From JABDMH01 sp965223165 (GTDB lineage: Bacteria > Bacteroidota > Bacteroidia > Chitinophagales > Saprospiraceae), in the NCBI GenBank assembly GCA_965223165.1, contig CBDCVQ010000020.1, positions 496,001 to 560,000 on the forward strand: a stretch of 64,000 nt of DNA, read 5' to 3'. Both the position numbers and the translations under genes were made by a program. The notes under the pieces are model-generated. The model saw only the letters and a list, made by a program, of their open reading frames with translations, did no database searches and was not told the origin of the DNA. Below, piece after piece: positions 28,963 through 38,031 of this stretch (positions within the stretch are counted from its first letter, which is position 1; every line of letters begins with the position of its first letter).

Positions 28963-29130
28963 ATGCTGTTCCTTTTGAGAAGGTTTCGAAGGCAAATGAT
29001 GGAATCAGGCAAGACCAAGCGGTATTTACTCTATGGCATTGGTGAGGTGGCTTTGGTGGCCTTTGGCATACTGATCGCCCTGCAAGTGAACAACTGGAAT
29101 GAGGGGCGGCTCGGTTCTATTCGAGACTAA
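28963..29130 (+). pseudogene. 5' remnant of a DUF6090-like membrane protein
   Basis: A 55-residue frame from ATG 28963 to TAA 29130 reads FRRQMMESGKTKRYLLYGIG followed by a membrane helix and ALQVNNWNEGR. This is the conserved N-terminus of DUF6090-type proteins, which normally run to about 230-250 residues. The frame stops right after the helix and no continuation was seen in the next 300 bases. It is probably a decayed copy. Confidence 0.6.
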
Positions 29131-29435
29131 GGCCGGCGTCGTGATCAGGGACAGGCTGTCGCACACTGGGGCAGTAGCTATGCTGGCCCGCGTCTGCTGA
29201 GACATCATACCATGGTATTGGGTGACTTCCTTTTCTATGCGGAAAATGTTCCTTGCGTTGCCGTCAGCATCGATGACGGCGGCTTGTAGAGTACGCTAGA
29301 TCCGAATACACTATCGTGCAACAGACATCCTTTTGCGTAGGTGTACCGGCGATACATTTGCCACCAACGGAAATAAAGCACAAATTTGGAACCATTGCAG
29401 GAAGTTAGCCGTTGTGGACTTATATTTCAGGAGAT
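29131..29435. other. Intergenic stretch of about 300 bases
   Basis: Between the DUF6090 remnant and the DUF2188 gene only short frames occur. The minus strand is open for a while around 29.03-29.29 kb but matches nothing I recognise. Confidence 0.4.
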
Positions 29436-29675
29436 ATGAGTAAGAGATCAAATCATGTCGTGCCCTCAAAGAAGTCCGGTGGATGGGCGGTCAAAAAGGC
29501 TGGGGCGGTGAAAGCCTCTGGGAAATTCGAAACAAAGTCCGAAGCAGTGAAATATGCTCGAGAACTCAGTAGATCAGAACATTCTGAACTCTACATTCAC
29601 AGGAGAGACGGCACAATTCAGAACAGGAATTCATACGGCAATGATCCGTTCCCTCCAAAGGACCGCGTGAGATAG
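29436..29675 (+). CDS. DUF2188 family small protein
   Basis: 79 residues from ATG 29436; an upstream in-frame start at 29412 is less likely. The whole length matches DUF2188: HVVPSKKSGGWAVKKAG, then GKFETKSEAVKYARELS, then YIHRRDGTIQNRNSYGNDPF. This is a small, widespread cytoplasmic family of unknown function, often on mobile or accessory DNA. Four bases separate its stop from the next gene, so the two are probably cotranscribed. Confidence 0.85.
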   Translation: MSKRSNHVVPSKKSGGWAVKKAGAVKASGKFETKSEAVKYARELSRSEHSELYIHRRDGTIQNRNSYGNDPFPPKDRVR

Positions 29676-29679
29676 CCAA

Positions 29680-30326
29680 ATGGATCCTAACTATGAGAAG
29701 AATGTCTTCATCAATTGCCCATTTGATGACGAATACTTCATACTACTTCGGCCGCTAATCTTCACTATAGTTTATTTGGATTCAAACCCAGAATCGCCTT
29801 GGAAACTTCAGATTCTGGTGAAGTAAGAATTCGGAAAATAACTGAATTAATCAAAATTTCCAAGTTCTCCATACACGACCTTTCAAGATTACGAGCTAAA
29901 AAAATTAATGACTATTACAGGCTAAATATGCCATTTGAATTAGGAATCGATTTCGGCCTAAGGAGTTTTGATAATTCGTATTCGTCGAAGAAAGCCCTGA
30001 TCCTTGAAACAGATGAATACGAGTACATGAAAGCACTATCAGACATCAATGGTTATGATATCAAAAGCCATGAAGATGATATTGAAAAATTAATTCAATG
30101 CTTAAGATCTTGGTTTGCGGAAACAGTGCAGGCAAGAAATTTGAATTCATCATCAAAGATTTATGCTGACTTTATCTTGTACAACCGGAATCTATTTGAC
30201 AAGAAGGTCTTGAAATATAGGTCGGGCCATAGTTCTACCGAGGCGGAGAAATTCGCTAAAGATGAAATTGAAGAGCTGACGATTCCTGAATATATTGATG
30301 AAGTCAAGGAATGGTTAGGATCGTAA
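29680..30326 (+). pseudogene. Frameshifted nucleoside-deoxyribosyltransferase-like/TIR-like conserved protein
   Basis: Frame one starts at ATG 29680 and reads MDPNYEKNVFINCPFDDEYF up to IVYL. Homologous sequence then continues in another frame as GFKPRIALETSDSGEVRI and runs to the stop at 30326. The shift falls at about 29778, where TTGGATTC would restore the frame as TTGGGATTC, so one G appears missing. Joined, the product would be about 215 residues with SIHDLSRLRAKK and YRLNMPFELGIDFG. These recall the DLS...FELG pattern of deoxyribosyltransferase-like and TIR-like folds that hydrolyse nucleotides. The function is inference; either the gene is broken or the base is a sequence error. Confidence 0.72.
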
Positions 30327-30611
30327 GTGATAAGACTGAGACTCACTGGCGTACCGGTTGTTATACGATGTCCAATTTTTCGTCAGATGATAGACCTCTT
30401 CAAAGAGATAGATGATGTGCTGCCAAAGGCTATCGTTGCTCAACCATTGAAATCCGACATTCTTAAAAGCTTCGTAGCTGTTCTGTGTAATAGTGGTGCC
30501 AATTTGTGCTCGCAAGGCGGCTATGAAGAAATGCCTATCCAGGATATCGGCATAAGGAGGTTTGTTGGCGAGCACATCCAGGATCACCTCCCATAATGAG
30601 ACACAATTTCC
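30315..30611 (-). pseudogene. Internal fragment of a DUF6090-like protein
   Basis: The minus strand is open from an in-frame TGA near 30611 and reads LANKPPYADILDRHFF, then NSYEAFKNVGFQWLSNDSL and LFEEVYHLTKNW. This matches the middle of DUF6090-type proteins (pattern Y-D-S-L-x-x-H-F, then YETLKxxGLxxISNDSLR). No start codon of the right kind or N-terminal helix precedes it. It overlaps the 3' end of the frameshifted gene by 12 bases. It is a decayed fragment, distinct from the N-terminal remnant at 28.96 kb because the strand differs. Confidence 0.5.
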
Positions 30612-30704
30612 AGCTCACTATCCGTCATCCGGCACAGTGACCTAATTGGCTCAGATCGGACAACTCCCTGTGCGCAGGCGACAGCGCCACGATCGCTGCC
30701 ATCT

Positions 30705-31175
30705 CTAGTCCTTTCCTCTTAGATCCTCACACTGCTTCCTTTCCACAGAGTAGGCGGCACTCATGATCTTCCAGCTTCCCTCCACCTCAAAAAGGGTAAA
30801 AATGTCGATGCCACAATGAGAAAACTCATCCTCGATCCAAAATTCATAAGGCACCCAAGCGACTGCCATCCCGTTGCGCTCTGTGATTTGATAGTCCAGA
30901 CCGATTTCTTTGACATCGGGCATTTCGCTCAACCTCGATACGTCATCTCTGCAGTATCGCATGTCAATTCTGACCGGATCCTCCTCACTGCCTCTCCGCC
31001 ATATCTGGGCCTCGCGCATCGTAGTTTTCAACATAAGTGCCGTATCTCTCGTCTCTAAGGACGCAAAGAATTGGTCGATCACGGACGTAATCCGTTGCTC
31101 ATTGGACATGTGCGAGTCTTGGCCATAGCCGTCCATTGCCACTAAAACACACAGAAGAAATAACACGCATTTCAT
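30705..31175 (-). CDS. Secreted NTF2-like (SnoaL/DUF4440-type) protein
   Basis: 156 residues with a clear signal peptide (CVLFLLCVLVAMDGYGQ). The mature part fits the cone-shaped NTF2-like fold: ITSVIDQFFASLETRDTALM, then VAWVPYEFWIEDEFSHCGID, then FTLFEVEGSWKIMSAAYS. Such proteins are periplasmic, of varied or unknown role. Single gene; its neighbours are decayed. Confidence 0.7.
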   Translation of the reverse strand: MKCVLFLLCVLVAMDGYGQDSHMSNEQRITSVIDQFFASLETRDTALMLKTTMREAQIWRRGSEEDPVRIDMRYCRDDVSRLSEMPDVKEIGLDYQITERNGMAVAWVPYEFWIEDEFSHCGIDIFTLFEVEGSWKIMSAAYSVERKQCEDLRGKD

Positions 31176-31329
31176 TTGAATTGATTTTTTAGGTCACCAG
31201 CTAAATGTAGATATTTTGTACGTGGCCCGTCACCTACACACGGAGAGAAACCGAGTTTCTCGATTGACAGGAGTCCACTTTCATAACTTGGTCCGCTGAC
31301 CGGTAACCTGCACATTCAGCCCGATCGTG

Positions 31330-31739
31330 CCATTACCCATTCTTCAGCATAGGCCACCGCCTCCTCAAACGTCATCAAGGCGCCTTCAGCCATCAAGGCA
31401 TTGGCCTGTACCTCCCCATCTCACTGATTGCTTTTCCTCCTGTCCGGCTGAATAGCGTGCTCCAAAAATCATTGTCAGGACCTCATTTCGACACCCCTCC
31501 GCTCATCCTGCTGCGTTTAAGGCCGTGTAACCCTCAATATCCGTAAACATGATGGCAGTCAGGCGCCGCTTTGACCCCGTCTTCATCTTTTTAAGATCCC
31601 AATCAAACCGATCAAGCCACTTGAAGACATGACGTAAAGCCTTCAGTCGTTTCCCTGGCCCAGACATCGTGGCAGCACGCCTCGAAATAGTCAATATGCC
31701 GTCTGGCCTACTTGGCCCATCGGTCAGGGGCAAAACCAC
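31330..31739 (-). pseudogene. Remnants of a class III adenylate cyclase-type gene
   Basis: On the minus strand a frame ending at 31503 reads KRRLTAIMFTDIEGYTALN and stops at once. That is the first strand and metal Asp motif of adenylate/guanylate cyclases, normally followed by about 150 more residues. Further along, around 31430-31330, another frame reads ALMAEGALMTFEEAVAYAEEW, a tail seen at the ends of some large signalling proteins. The pieces suggest a heavily deleted cyclase gene. The first piece is convincing, the second is weak. Confidence 0.45.
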
Positions 31740-31829
31740 CCAGTGTCATTTTGAGATACTCATGCTCGAGACGGCAGTTGGTACATGTCCACGGTATACT
31801 AATCTGCCGGCTTTTCAGCCCTGAATATC

Positions 31830-32531
31830 TTACCGCGCCGGTGATACGAATCTTAGGTCACCAGCGGTAAGTGCGCCTGCCACGCCCGCCAACGATGCCA
31901 GGGTAGCCAAAAGTGCAATGATCAAGGCCATGCCCGGTTCCTCGTAGAAGCGATGGAGACCCTCGAAGTAAGAAAATGAGAGCCCAAATGCTATGCTGAA
32001 CGCCACGAGTAATCGCTTGGGGCTTGAGGCACCCAAAATACCCAAGATGATTAGGATGACGCCCAACACGGCAAACGTTACTTTTGGCACGATCGGCCCC
32101 AGCCCAATATACGCGAGCACTAAGAAAAAGCCACCTACGACAAAGCAGACGATCTTTAAAATCCGCTCCGCTCGATGAGGCGCTGAGGATTCTTGTGCGG
32201 TCTGGCTCGCCGCATTGGCTAAGAGCAGTCCAAGCAGTGCTGCCCCCGTCAGCACCAAGAAATAGATCAGCACAAATGAGGGCCGAGGTGGAAGGTGTGG
32301 AGCGACATCAAAGATGGCCAGGTAAGCGTATCCCAGCAGCACACCCCAGCCTGACATCAATAGACTGGGGCCTCGCCCACGAAAGAAAAGAAAACTGAGA
32401 AGCCAAAAACCAATCAGATACATGGGCAATAATGTCCAGGCGGAGTCACCGGTCGCTCGAACAGACATCGTCTTCGTGACCAAGATGAATATGCCGAAGA
32501 TGATCGTCAGGACTTTGAGAAATTTGAGCAT
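31830..32531 (-). CDS. Polytopic membrane protein of unknown function
   Basis: 233 residues with about seven hydrophobic segments (FLKVLTIIFGIFILVT, LLPMYLIGFWLLSFLFF, FVLIYFLVLTGAALLGLLL, IVCFVVGGFFLVLAYIG, VTFAVLGVILIILGILG and more). No binding or catalytic motif was seen. It lies between decayed genes and has no partner in an operon. Confidence 0.6.
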   Translation of the reverse strand: MLKFLKVLTIIFGIFILVTKTMSVRATGDSAWTLLPMYLIGFWLLSFLFFRGRGPSLLMSGWGVLLGYAYLAIFDVAPHLPPRPSFVLIYFLVLTGAALLGLLLANAASQTAQESSAPHRAERILKIVCFVVGGFFLVLAYIGLGPIVPKVTFAVLGVILIILGILGASSPKRLLVAFSIAFGLSFSYFEGLHRFYEEPGMALIIALLATLASLAGVAGALTAGDLRFVSPAR

Positions 32532-32801
32532 CAGGGGAAGTTTTTGACCTTTACATGCCGCAAAACATCCAAAATCTGAATATTTCGGCGAATCCTATAA
32601 AGCAAGCGGGTTGAGGCTCCAAGGAATTTACGAAATTATGGGTAATAAAGGTTGGTGCATGATATTCGCCAGGAACCCAAGTTTCCTCAGAACTTGTTGG
32701 CCATTTCACCTGCAAATGCTTTACGATCATTGAAGTTTTGCAACTTCAACGCATTAGTCTACAAAAGTCTATCGAAGACAAAGTAGGCCCCTCCCACTGT
32801 C
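32532..32801. other. Gap without a gene
   Basis: About 270 AT-rich bases upstream of the membrane protein gene; no open frame or repeat recognised. Confidence 0.4.
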
Positions 32802-33275
32802 TCAGGTCGACCTCCCTGTACGGGAGTACACACACGAGATTTGCGCAATATGGCTAAACGGAAGCCTATCGTGTGACGTGCTACGTAGGCTAAAACTGTA
32901 GGACACTGAGAGGTCCAAACTGTGCCAACGCAAGCCCAGTCCAGTGGTCAATAATCTTTTCGCACCCTTCCTTGGATTCTCGCTCACATAACCCGATCGG
33001 ATGGCGAATAAATCACGAAACCAGTACTCCGCGCCTACGGAAAATGTGAGTTCCTGCCACTCCTCGCCAGCACCTCCGGCTGCGTCCGACCACGATTCGA
33101 ATGCGGCACGCAGGGCTGGTTTCTCGCGCCAATCTGCTACGCCGTTGACATCGTGATCGATCCACACGTGCTGCGGACTCGGAACCAGTAGTTTGTTGGC
33201 TGCATACCATCCCAAACTATTGCCTCTTGACGGATGGCTACCGCACCACCAACTAATGGGCCGAATGAAGTCCAA
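32802..33275 (-). pseudogene. 3' fragment of a porV-like T9SS outer-membrane protein gene
   Basis: The open frame holds 157 codons. From about residue 25 on it matches the C-terminal third of PorV/LptO: NKLLVPSP, then ELTFSVGAEYWFRDLFAIR, SGYVSENPRKGAKRLL, TTGLGLRWHSLDLSVSYSF. PorV is normally about 380-400 residues and has a signal peptide; both the signal and the first two thirds are missing, and the frame start overlaps the 3' end of the glyoxalase-like gene. It is probably a truncated extra copy, so a full porV should exist elsewhere. Confidence 0.65.
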
Positions 33276-33621
33276 TACGGTTGCCCTCTGAATCTAAAAA
33301 CAGGGCAAAAAACCCACTCTCATCGGCATGAGCTGTCTTCGGCATCAGCATCTGACCACCATTGGCCTGGACTTTGTCTAGCACGACCTGCAGGTCGTCT
33401 CCGCCGTGTATGTATATGGTCACACCACGGGCAGATGGTTCGTATCCCTCGCCCTGGACGATCACTCCGGTGACCGCTTGGTCTTGATACGGCCAGAGGC
33501 CCATGTCCATCCCTGGCATCTCTATTTTCTCGATCTTCAGATCAAAGATCCCCTCATAAAATTGGATAGCTCTCGTAATATCGGTAGCTGGGATCTCAAA
33601 GATGGCAAGATAACTGTTCAT
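33253..33621 (-). CDS. VOC superfamily (glyoxalase/bleomycin-resistance-like) protein
   Basis: 122 residues, one VOC domain of two beta-alpha-beta-beta-beta halves: AIFEIPATDITRAIQFYEGI at the front and LFLDSEGNRIGLHS at the end, as in the PhnB/YdcJ-like group. The Glu of FEIPATD and the C-terminal DSEGNRIGLHS are typical metal-site contexts. Cytoplasmic; substrate unknown. Its end overlaps the porV fragment by 23 bases. Confidence 0.88.
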   Translation of the reverse strand: MNSYLAIFEIPATDITRAIQFYEGIFDLKIEKIEMPGMDMGLWPYQDQAVTGVIVQGEGYEPSARGVTIYIHGGDDLQVVLDKVQANGGQMLMPKTAHADESGFFALFLDSEGNRIGLHSAH

Positions 33622-33727
33622 ACTATTTCCTTTTTTCTGGTTGATTCGCTTGATTGTCTGCGGGGGCGCTCGGCTTCAGTCCGTGGAGCCTAGCCTGTGA
33701 TCCAAGACTGGCCGCCATGGCATCCCT

Positions 33728-33889
33728 CGTAGAGCTTCGCATTAAATATTGTAGCTAATTCTGATGTCTTTTGTTCCGCATACTTCGTTGCAAAGCCTCG
33801 CCATCGCTACGGCTATGTCTGTATTTCGCGCCTCGTCTGCGCACAAAATCCTATTTGAATTATTCAACATATCTAATGCGAAAATCGAC
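33728..33889. repeat. Dispersed terminal-inverted-repeat element, copy 1
   Basis: It begins gtagagcttcgcatta and ends taatgcgaaaatc, an imperfect inverted pair. Inside is a block also found in copies 2 and 3 (ccgcatacttcgttgcaaagcctcgcc) and a right part shared with copy 3 (acaaaatccta followed by caacatatctaatgcg). It lies between the glyoxalase-like and AraC genes. Confidence 0.75.
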
Positions 33890-33958
33890 TGGCACCGATC
33901 TCACATTATGATCGAAGGTACATGGGTATAGCTTACCAAAATTGTAAAAATGCGACGC

Positions 33959-34776
33959 TCAATCCGAAGCATACAGTAGGGATGAAAGGGTAAAGTCAGG
34001 GTCCGTGTAAAATTGTTTAGGAGTTACGCCTGTAAATTCTCTAAAGTCCTTAATGAAATGCGCTTGGTCGTAATATTCGCTGGCATGCCCTACATCCGTC
34101 AGGCTTCTGTCTCCATCCAACATGGCCTTTAAGGCCTTCTGAAATCGGATAGACTTGCAAAGTTGTTTTGGACTGGTCCCCACTTGCTTGCAAATTTTCG
34201 CTCCAGCTTTCTTCGTTGGCCCGGATGCTCCTTAAGGATACTTTTGATACTCACTGACCCATGGGTCTGCAGGATCCTATCGATCACAGACTTCACCAGA
34301 TCCTGGACATTGGTCCCCTCCTCCAAGAGTCCAAGGAGGAAGTCTTCCACTCGTCCGATTCTCTCCGGAGTATCCTTTGCCTGCTGTATTGCCGATTCGA
34401 TCGCATGCACTTTGTCGCCGTCAAATAGCATGCTCAAGTCAGTATCCTTGTCTGCTAAATCCGTCATGGGCGTATTCGTGAAGTATGCGAAACATCCTGG
34501 ACGAAAGCGCACGGCAAATGTCTTCACTTCGCCCACTGGCCGAATCCACATCGGTTGGATGATTTGTCCGAGAATAAACGATCGTGGCTGGACCAGGTAT
34601 CTATCACCCGGCAATATTCTGTGGACGTCATCGCCCAGGTTAAAAATCATATCCATGCACCCGTCGGATAAGACCTGCTGTTTTTCTTTCGGCCCTTCAC
34701 CGGGCACGGACAGGGTCCAATAGCACTTGACGAAGGTGCCTAAATCATTGTCCGACGAATAGGTAAGATACTCCAC
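33959..34776 (-). pseudogene. AraC-family regulator gene with a frameshift
   Basis: From GTG 34776 the first frame encodes a DUF6597-like N-terminal domain (GTFVKCYWTLSVPGEG, RYLVQPRSFILGQI) and the start of the AraC HTH (GQRRKLERKFASK). The HTH continues in the next frame from about 34183: GTSPKQLCKSIRFQKALKAM, then ASEYYDQAHFIKDFREFTG and VTPKQFY. One base seems lost near 34184, where AGCAAGTGGGG should carry an extra A or G. Joined, the protein would be about 270 residues, normal for this group. As it stands it would lack DNA binding. Confidence 0.8.
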
Positions 34777-35351
34777 GTTCTATCTGATTTATGTGTTTGG
34801 TGTGTAATAAACTGATTCTTCCCTACGGCAAACAGGTTCCAGAGCTCCACATCATAGGACATCTCCTCTATTTCCTGTGGAGTCATTCGTTGCAACATCT
34901 CCTGATGAAACGGAGGTAATTGGGGCTCATCAAAGGTGAGTATTAGGTTAGACTTCCCCCCCTCGGCAATTTTGTACCGGCCCTCCATGGCCCTCCCCTG
35001 CCTCTGCGTTTGAAACCTACCGGTGCTGGTGTATTCGATCGCAGGACCTCGTGCCACGTCTGCCAGCAGCCCAGTGACACGACACGTCTTGGAATGAAGC
35101 CAGCGCCCTATGATCAGCTTCTCCACCTCGCTCACTGGTTTGGCCACTTCGAGGCGCCGTCTATTCTCTATGAAGTGCAGGTTTGTCAGCAAATTATATT
35201 CGATGGATATTCCCTTCTCCTGGATGATCCTCTCTAACTTTCGATTCTCCTTTCTCAACAAGGTCTCTTGTGCAGGCAGTTTGTCCATATCGGTAGTTAC
35301 TATTCTCTTTTCATTCTCGTCTTTCCGACATTGATCAACTACGATCCTCAA
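34740..35351 (-). CDS. Unrecognised protein with coiled coil and lipocalin-like C-terminus
   Basis: The frame spans 203 codons; ATG 35288 (MDKLPAQE) is the likeliest start. A charged helical stretch (LLRKENRKLERIIQEKG) leads to LIIGRWLHSKTC, then YTSTGRFQTQRQG and GRYKIAEGGKSNLILTF, a pattern like lipocalin-type small barrels. No membrane helix or signal. It overlaps the AraC gene by 37 bases. It may be the rest of the decayed membrane-anchored gene upstream (35.35-35.45 kb). Confidence 0.45.
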   Translation of the reverse strand: MRIVVDQCRKDENEKRIVTTDMDKLPAQETLLRKENRKLERIIQEKGISIEYNLLTNLHFIENRRRLEVAKPVSEVEKLIIGRWLHSKTCRVTGLLADVARGPAIEYTSTGRFQTQRQGRAMEGRYKIAEGGKSNLILTFDEPQLPPFHQEMLQRMTPQEIEEMSYDVELWNLFAVGKNQFITHQTHKSDRTWSILPIRRTMI

Positions 35352-35454
35352 TCACCCCCTGCTCCAGCATATTGCGAGGCCATCATGCCAGGAAGACACC
35401 GACGACCACCAGCGCCAGCTGCAATAAATATTCTCTGACTTTTGCCTTCTTCAT
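35352..35454 (-). pseudogene. N-terminal remnant of a single-helix membrane protein
   Basis: ATG 35454 opens KKAKVREYLLQLALVVVGVF and then hits a stop; shifting one base gives GMMASQYAGAG. This recalls short N-terminal anchors of the DUF6090-like type (GVFLGMLASEW). It is a decayed start, possibly of the lipocalin-like frame downstream. Confidence 0.35.
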
Positions 35455-35498
35455 TTGCGAAACGATCCCAAATCACAAGTATCCTCTTTTTGCCCGGA

Positions 35499-35927
35499 TC
35501 AACTACGAAAAATGCTCTTGGACAGATGCTCCGGGCTCTCGTCTTGTTCACTGAATGTCTCCGGCAACTCCGGAAAATATCGCACAATGGAGCTGTCGAC
35601 CGACAATGCCCCCTCTTCATGCAGCAGCAGCACTCCCACAGCCGTCACCAGCTTGGTGATGGATGCGATCGGAAAGACGCTCGAATCGTCGATAGCTTCT
35701 GCACGCGCGGTGTCTGTGAATCCGAAATGTCTCAAATATTGAATGGTATCCCCCACGGCTATCCCGACGGAAGCTCCGGGTATACCCTCTTCGCTCAAAA
35801 GCGATGTGACGATTGAATCAATCTCATCCCGACCTGAGAACGGGTTACTGAAATCGGACACCTCATCAACATGCTGGCAAGCCAGGGCAAAAGAGGCAAG
35901 CAGCGATATGTACACGATCTTTTTCAA
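35499..35927 (-). pseudogene. Truncated beta-lactamase-type serine hydrolase lipoprotein
   Basis: 142 codons from TTG 35927. A lipoprotein signal (LASFALACQ) is followed by the start of a class C beta-lactamase/serine hydrolase domain: EGIPGASVGIAVGD, then FPIASITKLVTAVGVLLL with the SxxK nucleophile (SITK), and SIVRYFPELP. Family members run to 350 or more residues with a YxN and an HxG motif; here the frame ends soon after SITK. It is a broken gene, or the rest is deleted. Confidence 0.72.
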
Positions 35928-36395
35928 AACGCTGTGGTTAGGGGCATCGATACCCAGAGCTCCTCTTCAACCTTGGCCATGCACAGTGGACATCCAGACG
36001 CTGATGGCATTCAGGCCAGATGGTATACCGGAATCAAAATTGTCCATCAGCGATTCGGAATCGATTGGTTTTGCCATGCCCACCTGTTCTCCGTGGTGCG
36101 TAATAGTCAGTAAGGTACCGCATTTTGCGACACCTGGTACTAGCACCTTAGCCATAGGGTTCCGGCATCACGCATGGAGATCCTGGGCCTCTCATCGTCG
36201 ACAGCTATTTTCTTTCTGGTCAAAGAAAAACACAGCTGCGTTGCGCAGTTTGCTATTAAGAAAATGTGCCGAAGGAAGATTGAACGGCCACCCGTCGGTC
36301 GACGGGGCCGTCGCTTGGCGGAGAGCACCAAAAGGTCCTAATGGCGAGGCTTGTCCCTCCCGTCCGCCTTCGCGAGGCCCTGGAGCTACAGCGCA
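35928..36395. other. Gap of about 470 bases with no supported gene
   Basis: Short open frames on both strands match nothing. It lies between the truncated hydrolase and the FAD oxidase. Confidence 0.4.
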
Positions 36396-38021
36396 CTAGA
36401 CGACCGGTGTCCCATCGACTCCTAGGGAAGCGATCAGGTCTGCCGGCACGGACGGCTCGGGCTCTGCCAACCCGATGGTGGTAAGAAAGTCATTGGTGAA
36501 GACCTTACACATTTGCGGGGACAGCAGGGCCGATCGCATCTTGCGCCACTCGGTGGCTCTGGCGCCATGCATATCTTTGACCAGATTGGGGCGTGACCAA
36601 TCTGCATTTTTGCCCCAATGCAACGCAAAATCGATGTTATTTTGCTTGAGTTCGTCCATCATCTTTTTCAGATAATCCTGAAGGCTGATAATCTTGCCCC
36701 TTGGCTTCCACTGCACCCCGTTGATCTCAATCATGCAGGAAATAGGAAACTTGGCAAAAGCCAGCGTGGCCTCCGATCGTTTGACAAATCTCAGGGAATA
36801 GAGACCGGGCACAGGGTGTCTTTGGGTTAGCTTGGAGAATAGTTCAAGGGCACGGGCCGAGTCTTTATGGTCTATGGCAAACTCACAGGCGAAAGCGCCA
36901 CCCTTGTGCTGGGTATCCCAAAATGTCTCAGCCAAGGTACCTAGGGTGCCTTCATTCGGTTTTGGGAAAAGCCCGGCACCTGGCTTGGCCAGCCTTTTGA
37001 GCAGCTTGGGGATTTTTTTCGGAAACTTTTCGATGACGCGGATGACCAATGTGATCAGATCGGTAAAGAAAGCCTTCTGAATGCGTGGAATGGGGTCGGG
37101 ATAGTCAGACCGATACGGCTTCTTATATATCATCTCGGCCACCAGCGGCTCCGCCTCATTGAAGGGATTGGCGAAAATCTTGTAGTGATACGGTCGCAGG
37201 CCTTTGCCCATAGCGTCCACCTCTCGGGAATGTACTACCTCATCAAAGTTCATCGTCGTGGCCAAGCGTAGGGCTGTGTCTCGATTCATCCTGGCGACAT
37301 AGCGCTTCAGCAGAAATAGATCTTCTGCCTCAATGACCACTCCGTGGATAAAGCCAAAGGACCCCAGCCCCAACACGGCCGCATTAAAAAGGTCATCATT
37401 GCGAATGACTCTGGCATTGAATTGACTGATGTATGCGTCGGTCAGTGCCGGACGTGTATGCCTTTCCAAGTAGACGATATCGTCAGGGTTGGGCCCTATG
37501 ATCAGATTTAGGCCCACCACGTAGTCCTGCATCGAGCCTACGTCGAGACCGGATCCGTGCACCCCGGTGGAGATGCAGCCGGCTATGGTCTGACCATTGC
37601 TGGCTCCCGTGGTCTTAAGTGATTTGCCGCGATCAAACAGGAATTTTGACACCTGCTTGATGCGGGTGCCACATTGAAACATAAACAGATTGGCAGGAAG
37701 ATAGGGAGATTGATGATGCACATCTGCTGGCTCGATCTCAAAGCCTAATCGCATCAACAGGTTGTCGTGCATCTGGTCCGGATGATGCGCTATGCTACTG
37801 AGAGACCAGGTGGATCCCAGCGCACGAAATCCTTCGCCCGTGGCCAGGGATTGGCCAAGCAAGTTTTGGATCTCCGCAGCCACGTCGTTGTAGCGTTTGA
37901 TCTTGGACCGCATGTCACGGGAGGGCGTCGGTTTTGTCCTCAGCATTTTATTGGACGGAAAGGGCCCATTGTCGTGGAAAGTGCGCCACTCCGAGATCGT
38001 CTTAACTGTCGTCGTTGCCAT
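36396..38021 (-). CDS. FAD-linked oxidase (vanillyl-alcohol-oxidase/aldonolactone-oxidase type)
   Basis: 541 residues. The FAD_binding_4 fold is visible: RALGSTWSLSSIA near residue 65, GASNGQTIAGCISTGVHGSG near 140-160 (pyrophosphate loop) and AVLGLGSFGFIHGVVIEAED near 215. The C-terminal part resembles the D-arabinono-lactone oxidase cap (FALHWGKNADW). It probably oxidises an alcohol or sugar lactone with oxygen or another acceptor; the substrate cannot be told. There is no signal peptide. The upstream lipoprotein gene ends 10 bases before its ATG, so the two form a unit. Confidence 0.85.
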   Translation of the reverse strand: MATTTVKTISEWRTFHDNGPFPSNKMLRTKPTPSRDMRSKIKRYNDVAAEIQNLLGQSLATGEGFRALGSTWSLSSIAHHPDQMHDNLLMRLGFEIEPADVHHQSPYLPANLFMFQCGTRIKQVSKFLFDRGKSLKTTGASNGQTIAGCISTGVHGSGLDVGSMQDYVVGLNLIIGPNPDDIVYLERHTRPALTDAYISQFNARVIRNDDLFNAAVLGLGSFGFIHGVVIEAEDLFLLKRYVARMNRDTALRLATTMNFDEVVHSREVDAMGKGLRPYHYKIFANPFNEAEPLVAEMIYKKPYRSDYPDPIPRIQKAFFTDLITLVIRVIEKFPKKIPKLLKRLAKPGAGLFPKPNEGTLGTLAETFWDTQHKGGAFACEFAIDHKDSARALELFSKLTQRHPVPGLYSLRFVKRSEATLAFAKFPISCMIEINGVQWKPRGKIISLQDYLKKMMDELKQNNIDFALHWGKNADWSRPNLVKDMHGARATEWRKMRSALLSPQMCKVFTNDFLTTIGLAEPEPSVPADLIASLGVDGTPVV

Positions 38022-38031
38022 AGCTTTGGTC

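Noticed and set aside
29026..29290. Minus-strand open stretch reading IATAPVCDSLSLITT
   Set aside because: Considered as a gamma-glutamyltranspeptidase or hydrolase end but no motif holds; it also overlaps the DUF6090 remnant.
30327..30596. 89-codon plus-strand frame
   Set aside because: Antisense to the DUF6090-like fragment, which has recognisable sequence.
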